In this document: piece after piece, positions 7,400 through 10,463 of the stretch | Numbering within the stretch: position 1 is the stretch's first letter | Layout: every line of letters starts with the position of its first letter | DNA from: an uncultured Verrucomicrobiota bacterium | Lineage (GTDB): Bacteria; Verrucomicrobiota; Kiritimatiellia; RFP12; UBA1067 | DNA: 10,463 bases | Direction of reading: 5' to 3' | NCBI GenBank assembly: GCA_945947925.1 | Contig: CAMEZU010000046.1 | Location: forward strand, 1-10,463 | The notes under the pieces: generated by a model | Databases searched by the model: none | Told to the model about the DNA's origin: nothing | Seen by the model: the letters and a program-made list of their open reading frames with translations, nothing else | Position numbers and translations under genes: made by a program

Positions 7400-7404
7400 T
7401 CCTT
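7400..7404 (-). promoter_or_regulatory. Ribosome binding site of fabH
   Basis: AAGGA on the minus strand lies five bases before the fabH ATG at 7394. It partly overlaps a perfect 10-base palindrome, TTTTCGAAAA (7403-7412), in the predicted leader. Confidence 0.6.
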
Positions 7405-7425
7405 TTCGAAAAAATATGTCCCGTT

Positions 7426-7434
7426 ATTATATCA
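7426..7434 (-). promoter_or_regulatory. Extended -10 promoter of the fabH operon
   Basis: On the minus strand TGATATAAT matches the extended -10 consensus TGnTATAAT exactly, with the hexamer at 7431-7426. No convincing -35 lies 16-18 bases upstream, which is normal for extended -10 promoters. Transcription would start near 7419, giving a leader of about 25 bases with an AAGGA ribosome site. The promoter faces away from the psd promoter about 55 bases to its right. Confidence 0.65.
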
Positions 7435-7483
7435 AAATTTCTTACTCTTTGGGGTAATGCCCGGTTTTCTTATGACGCGGAGT

Positions 7484-7512
7484 TTGCTCTCTTTCCGCTC
7501 TTGCGGTATAAT
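7484..7512 (+). promoter_or_regulatory. Promoter of psd (leaderless arrangement)
   Basis: TTGCTC at 7484-7489 and a perfect TATAAT at 7507-7512 are separated by 17 bases. The -35 keeps only the TTG of TTGACA. The usual start point, about seven bases past the -10, falls at about 7519-7520, right on the psd ATG at 7520, so the transcript would have little or no leader. Confidence 0.65.
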
Positions 7513-7519
7513 GTACGGC

Positions 7520-8410
7520 ATGAAGAAGCCGATTGTCTACGTCGATCGCCGCACGGGCGAACGCATTGCCGAATCCGTCATGGGCGACGGAGCCCTTCGC
7601 TTTGCCTACGAAACCCTCCTGGGGCGCACGCTCTGGAGCGTCCTCTTCGGTTCGAAGTTCCTGTCCGCCCTGCTGGGACGCAAGTACGATTCGCCGAAGT
7701 CGAAGAAGGCGATCCGCGACCTCGCGGCGATTCCCGGCTGCCGCGCGGACGAGGCGGAGAAGCCGATTGAGGAATACGGCTGTTTCAACGAGTTCTTCAC
7801 CCGCCGCCTGAAGCCGGGCGTCCGTCCGGTCGGGGACGGCATCGTGAGCCCTGCGGACGGACGCCTCATGCTCTACCGCAACGCGGGCGCCGACCTTCCC
7901 TTCCCGCTCAAGGGCGCGACGCGCAACCTGCGCGACGTGTTCGGTCCCGCCGGCACGCCGGAGGTCCCGGACGGCTGCTACGACATCGCGGTCATCCGCC
8001 TCGCGCCCGTCGACTACCACCGCTTCCACTTCCCGTGCGACTGCCGCACGGTGGGAAAGGCCCATACGATCCCGGGCAAGTACCACTCCGTGAACCCGAT
8101 CGCCCTCCTGCGCTATCCAGACGTCTATGCGGACAACGAGCGCCAGATTCTCCGCTGCGAGGCGGACTTCGGTCCCTTCTGGCTCGTCGACGTCGGCGCC
8201 TTCGGCGTCGGCACGATCGTCCAGACCTACGCCGGCGAGACCCACGCCAAGGGCGACGAGAAAGGCTATTTCAAGTTCGGCGGCTCGACCGTCATCCTGA
8301 TCACCCAGGCCGGCGTCCTCGACTACGACGAGGACCTCGTCCGCCATTCGGCCGAAGGCCTCGAGACAAGGGTCCTCTGCGGCGAGCGGATCGCCGTCAC
8401 TCGACGGTAA
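7520..8410 (+). CDS. psd: Phosphatidylserine decarboxylase proenzyme
   Basis: A 296-residue pyruvoyl enzyme that converts phosphatidylserine to phosphatidylethanolamine at the inner membrane. The self-cleavage motif is GGST (254-257) in FKFGGSTVIL; cleavage before Ser256 would give a beta chain of 255 residues and an alpha chain of 41 carrying the pyruvoyl group. E. coli has LGST here; GGST occurs in other branches of the family. Asp113 in SPADGRLM and His167/His170 in DYHRFHFP supply the conserved Asp and His used in self-processing. FFTRRLKPGVRPV (92-104) is also typical. The ATG at 7520 (MKKPIVYVDRRTGE) is chosen because the in-frame ATGs upstream at 7457, 7472 and 7511 lie in or before the promoter. 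No Shine-Dalgarno precedes it. Its 3' end overlaps convergent glmS by 14 bases. The phosphatidylserine synthase gene is not in the window. Confidence 0.93.
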   Translation: MKKPIVYVDRRTGERIAESVMGDGALRFAYETLLGRTLWSVLFGSKFLSALLGRKYDSPKSKKAIRDLAAIPGCRADEAEKPIEEYGCFNEFFTRRLKPGVRPVGDGIVSPADGRLMLYRNAGADLPFPLKGATRNLRDVFGPAGTPEVPDGCYDIAVIRLAPVDYHRFHFPCDCRTVGKAHTIPGKYHSVNPIALLRYPDVYADNERQILRCEADFGPFWLVDVGAFGVGTIVQTYAGETHAKGDEKGYFKFGGSTVILITQAGVLDYDEDLVRHSAEGLETRVLCGERIAVTRR

Positions 8411-10244
8411 CCGACTTCGCGAGGTTGCGCGGCTGGTCGATTTCGCAGCCGCGCAGACGCGCGACGTGGTAGGCGAAGAGCTGGAGCGCGACGACCGTCA
8501 CGATCGGCGAAAGCTCCGTCGAGACGCGCGGAATGACAATCGCGTCGTTGACGTGAGCGGCCGCCTCGGCGTCCCCTTCCGTCACGATGCCGATCACCGG
8601 CGCCTGGCGGGCGCGGCATTCCTGGACGTTGCCGACCGTTTTCTCCTTGCCGGGGATGTCCGCGAGCAGCGCGACGACCGGCGTCTTGTCCGACAGGAGC
8701 GCGATCGGTCCGTGCTTCAGCTCGGCGGCCTGGTAGCCCTCGGCGTGGACGTAGGCGATCTCCTTGATCTTGAGCGCGCCCTCGAGCGCGGTCGGATAGA
8801 GGATGCCGCGTCCGATGAAGAACATGTCGTTCGCCTGCGCGTACTTCTCGGCGATCTTCGCAATCGCGTCGTTCTGCTGGATGACGGACGCGACCAGCTC
8901 GGGAATGCGCTCGATTTCGCTGACGAGGCGGGCGCCCTCCTCGTGGGAAAGGCGGCGCGTGCGGCCCATCTTGAGGGCCATCATGAGAAGCGCGGTCACC
9001 TGGGCCGTGAAGGCCTTTGTCGAGGCGACGGAGATCTCGGGTCCCGCATGCAGGTAGACGCCGCGGCCCGCCTCGCGGGCGATCGTCGAGCCGACCACGT
9101 TGCAGAGGCCGGAGACGAGCGCGCCCTTGCGGATCGACTCGCGCACGGCGGCGAGGGTGTCGGCGGTTTCTCCGGACTGCGAGAGCGCGATCACCCAGTC
9201 GTCGGGTCCGACAATCGGATTCGAATAGCGGAACTCGGCCGCCTGTTCGGGCGAGGTCGGGAGGTCCGCCAGGTTTTCGAAGAGGTACTTGCCGACCATG
9301 CCGGCGTGGAGCGACGTGCCGCAGCCGATGATGACGAGGCGGCGGATCGCGGCGAGCTCGCGCGGCGGCAGGTTGAGGCCCGCGAGGACGGCCGTGCCGG
9401 CGGACGCGTCAAGGCGTCCGCGGATCGTGTTCCGGAGCGCGTCGGGCTGCTCGTCAATCTCCTTGATCATGAAGTGCTCGTAGCCGCCCTTCTCGATCGC
9501 GCCGAGATCCCAGTCGACCTCCTGCACCTCGCGCGAGACGGGCGCATTGTCGAGCGAGTAGACGGTCACGCCCTCGGGCGTTACGCGTGCGATGTCCCCG
9601 TCCTTGAGGTAGATGACCTGGCGCGTGTAGGCGACGATCGCGGAGACGTCGCTCGCGACCACGGTCTCGTGCTCGCCGACGCCGATGCAGAGCGGGGAGC
9701 CCTTGCGGGCGACGATCATCTCGCCCGGATGCTTCGCGGAAATGGTGGCGATGCCGTAGGTGCCCTCGACCTGCTTCAGGGCCTGGGAGACGGCGGAGAG
9801 GAAGTCGCCCTTGTCGAAGGTCGCGACGAGCTGCGCAACGACCTCGGTGTCGGTCTGGGAGAGGAACCGGCAGCCGCGCTTCTCGAGTCCCGTCCGAAGC
9901 GCCGCATAGTTCTCGATGATGCCGTTGTGGACGAGCGCGAGGTTGCCGTCGTCCGCAACATGCGGATGCGCGTTGGCGCGGGTCGGGAGGCCGTGCGTCG
10001 CCCAGCGCGTGTGGGCGATCCCGATCGTGTACTTCGCGCGGTCCGCCTCGGTCTTGAGCGCCTCCTTCAGGAGCTTGTCAAGTTCGGCGACCTTGCCGGT
10101 CTGCTTGTAGACGCGAATCCCGTCCGACCCCTGAAGCGCAACGCCCGCAGAGTCATAGCCGCGGTATTCAAGGCGACGGAGTCCGTTGACGAGCGGACCC
10201 ACAGCCGGGGTCGAGAAGCTGGCAAAGCCGACGATTCCACACAT
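8397..10244 (-). CDS. glmS: Glutamine-fructose-6-phosphate aminotransferase (isomerizing)
   Basis: A 615-residue enzyme (E. coli 609) that makes glucosamine-6-phosphate from fructose-6-phosphate and glutamine, the entry step to UDP-GlcNAc for peptidoglycan and lipid A. The glutaminase domain (about 1-240) starts MCGIVGF, so removal of Met exposes the catalytic Cys; HTRWATHGLPTRANAHPH (78-95) is the conserved glutaminase segment. Two SIS sugar-isomerase domains follow: GCGTSLHAG (308-316) with SQSGETADT (355-363), and GRGILYPTALEGALKIKE (478-495). Lys492, Glu495, His511 and the C-terminal Lys610 match E. coli Lys485, Glu488, His504 and Lys603 with a constant offset of seven, so the active site is complete. 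The gene has its own promoter and a single-gene leader. Its stop overlaps the psd end by 14 bases. Confidence 0.97.
   Translation of the reverse strand: MCGIVGFASFSTPAVGPLVNGLRRLEYRGYDSAGVALQGSDGIRVYKQTGKVAELDKLLKEALKTEADRAKYTIGIAHTRWATHGLPTRANAHPHVADDGNLALVHNGIIENYAALRTGLEKRGCRFLSQTDTEVVAQLVATFDKGDFLSAVSQALKQVEGTYGIATISAKHPGEMIVARKGSPLCIGVGEHETVVASDVSAIVAYTRQVIYLKDGDIARVTPEGVTVYSLDNAPVSREVQEVDWDLGAIEKGGYEHFMIKEIDEQPDALRNTIRGRLDASAGTAVLAGLNLPPRELAAIRRLVIIGCGTSLHAGMVGKYLFENLADLPTSPEQAAEFRYSNPIVGPDDWVIALSQSGETADTLAAVRESIRKGALVSGLCNVVGSTIAREAGRGVYLHAGPEISVASTKAFTAQVTALLMMALKMGRTRRLSHEEGARLVSEIERIPELVASVIQQNDAIAKIAEKYAQANDMFFIGRGILYPTALEGALKIKEIAYVHAEGYQAAELKHGPIALLSDKTPVVALLADIPGKEKTVGNVQECRARQAPVIGIVTEGDAEAAAHVNDAIVIPRVSTELSPIVTVVALQLFAYHVARLRGCEIDQPRNLAKSVTVE
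8426..8455. other. Perfect 10-bp hairpin just past the psd stop
   Basis: TGCGCGGCTG (8426-8435) and CAGCCGCGCA (8446-8455) are perfect inverted repeats around a 10-base loop. The stem begins 16 bases after the psd stop and lies within the last glmS codons (LRGCEIDQP). No T-run follows on either strand, so it is not a standard intrinsic terminator. It could stabilise or help end the psd mRNA, or simply result from GC-rich coding sequence. Confidence 0.4.
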
Positions 10245-10267
10245 ATCTCACAACCTTTCTCTTTGCT

Positions 10268-10275
10268 CCCCCCCC
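10268..10275. repeat. Homopolymer run of eight C (G8 in the glmS leader)
   Basis: Eight consecutive C on the plus strand become eight G in the predicted glmS leader, about 7-14 bases after the likely transcription start and 24 bases before the ATG. Runs of this length can slip in replication and in sequencing, so the count may vary. Confidence 0.7.
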
Positions 10276-10288
10276 GGAACGGCCGAAG

Positions 10289-10318
10289 ATTATAGCAAAA
10301 AAGACGGCGGATTGTGCA
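10289..10318 (-). promoter_or_regulatory. Promoter of glmS
   Basis: On the minus strand TGCTATAAT forms an exact extended -10 (hexamer 10294-10289). TGCACA at 10318-10313, four of six matches to TTGACA, lies 18 bases upstream. Transcription would begin near 10282, giving a leader of about 38 bases that contains the G8 run and an AAAGG ribosome site. The leader is too short for a glmS ribozyme. Confidence 0.65.
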
Positions 10319-10349
10319 TACAAAACGCAGGAAGGAGCGGGGGCGGGAT

Positions 10350-10463
10350 GACGTGAGACGTGAGACATGAGACATGAGGTTACAGGAGACATGAGACAGG
10401 AGACATGACCCGTCACGTCTCGCGTCTCGCGTCTCACGTCATAAGCCCGTCACGTCTCGCGTC
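10350..10463. repeat. Array of 7-bp units in two opposite orientations (continues past edge)
   Basis: Four abutting units GACRTGA run from 10350 to 10377, and three more (GACATGA, GACAGGA, GACATGA) from 10388 to 10408. The orientation then flips. Four units of the inverse form TCRCGTC fill 10413-10440, and two more fill 10450-10463, where the window ends. The sequence CCCGTCACGTCTCGCGTC occurs at 10409-10426 and again at 10446-10463, a perfect 18-base direct repeat with a 37-base period. The forward and inverse blocks are complementary enough (27 of 32 positions from 10348 against 10442 backwards) to fold into a long hairpin. No gene is credible in this stretch. Function is unknown. Confidence 0.85.

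Noticed and set aside
7457..7519. Longer psd start at 7457 or 7472
   Set aside because: Both lie upstream of or within the psd promoter. The added residues do not resemble the family, which fits a start at 7520.
8466..10295. A 609-codon open frame on the plus strand opposite glmS
   Set aside because: It mirrors a complete, motif-rich glmS. In GC-rich genes whose codons end in G or C, antisense frames rarely meet stops. The translation is low-complexity Arg/Asp/Val/Ala with no known domain.
10067..10437. Minus-strand open frames with His-Val-Ser-Arg type repeated peptides
   Set aside because: They are translations of the 7-bp repeat array joined to the glmS start in other frames; no ribosome site or protein-like composition.
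10350..10463. Possible CRISPR array
   Set aside because: Units are only 7 bp, abut one another and flip orientation. There are no unique spacers of 25-40 bases and no cas genes.
10245..10463. Possible glmS ribozyme upstream of glmS
   Set aside because: The predicted leader is only about 38 bases, and the sequence further upstream is the repeat array. I see no ribozyme core.

Overview
This window comes from a high-GC bacterium that is almost certainly Gram-negative. It carries an LpxL-type lipid A acyltransferase and a phosphatidylserine decarboxylase. Its Shine-Dalgarno sites are good and its TATAAT -10 boxes are of the ordinary sigma-70 kind, which argues against Bacteroidota. A gut or host-associated PVC-type lineage (for example Kiritimatiellota or Verrucomicrobiota) would fit the mix of genes, but that placement is a guess. 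All recognised genes look intact, apart from the one cut by the left edge.

Region 1 (bases 1-7394, minus strand) reads as one tightly packed eight-gene operon. In transcription order it holds fabH, fabF, fabZ, hisD, an LpxL-like acyltransferase, a processive-type family 2 glycosyltransferase, a UPF0126/TRIC-type membrane protein, and an AMP-binding acyl-CoA/acyl-ACP synthetase cut by the window edge. The largest gap is 37 bases. Most gaps are 3-5 bases, and two junctions overlap (14 and 8 bases). Fatty-acid initiation, elongation and dehydration are thus linked to acyl transfer, sugar transfer and acyl activation. That suggests supply of a lipid or glycolipid for the envelope. hisD is the metabolic outlier.

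Region 2 (7395-7519) is a divergent promoter region. The leftward promoter for the operon has an extended -10. The rightward promoter has a TATAAT placed so close to the psd start codon that the psd mRNA should be leaderless.

Region 3 (7520-8410, plus strand) is psd, which makes phosphatidylethanolamine. Its 3' end overlaps the 3' end of convergent glmS (8397-10244, minus strand) by 14 bases. No U-tailed terminator lies between them, only a 10-bp hairpin just past the psd stop.

Region 4 (10245-10463) is the glmS upstream region. It has an extended -10 promoter, a run of eight G in the predicted leader, and then an unusual array of 7-bp units (GACRTGA, then the inverse TCRCGTC) that runs off the right edge. 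This array is the least explained structure in the window.

The whole neighbourhood serves envelope building: acyl chains (fab), lipid acylation (LpxL-like), sugar transfer (GT2), phosphatidylethanolamine (psd) and glucosamine-6-phosphate for peptidoglycan and lipid A (glmS).
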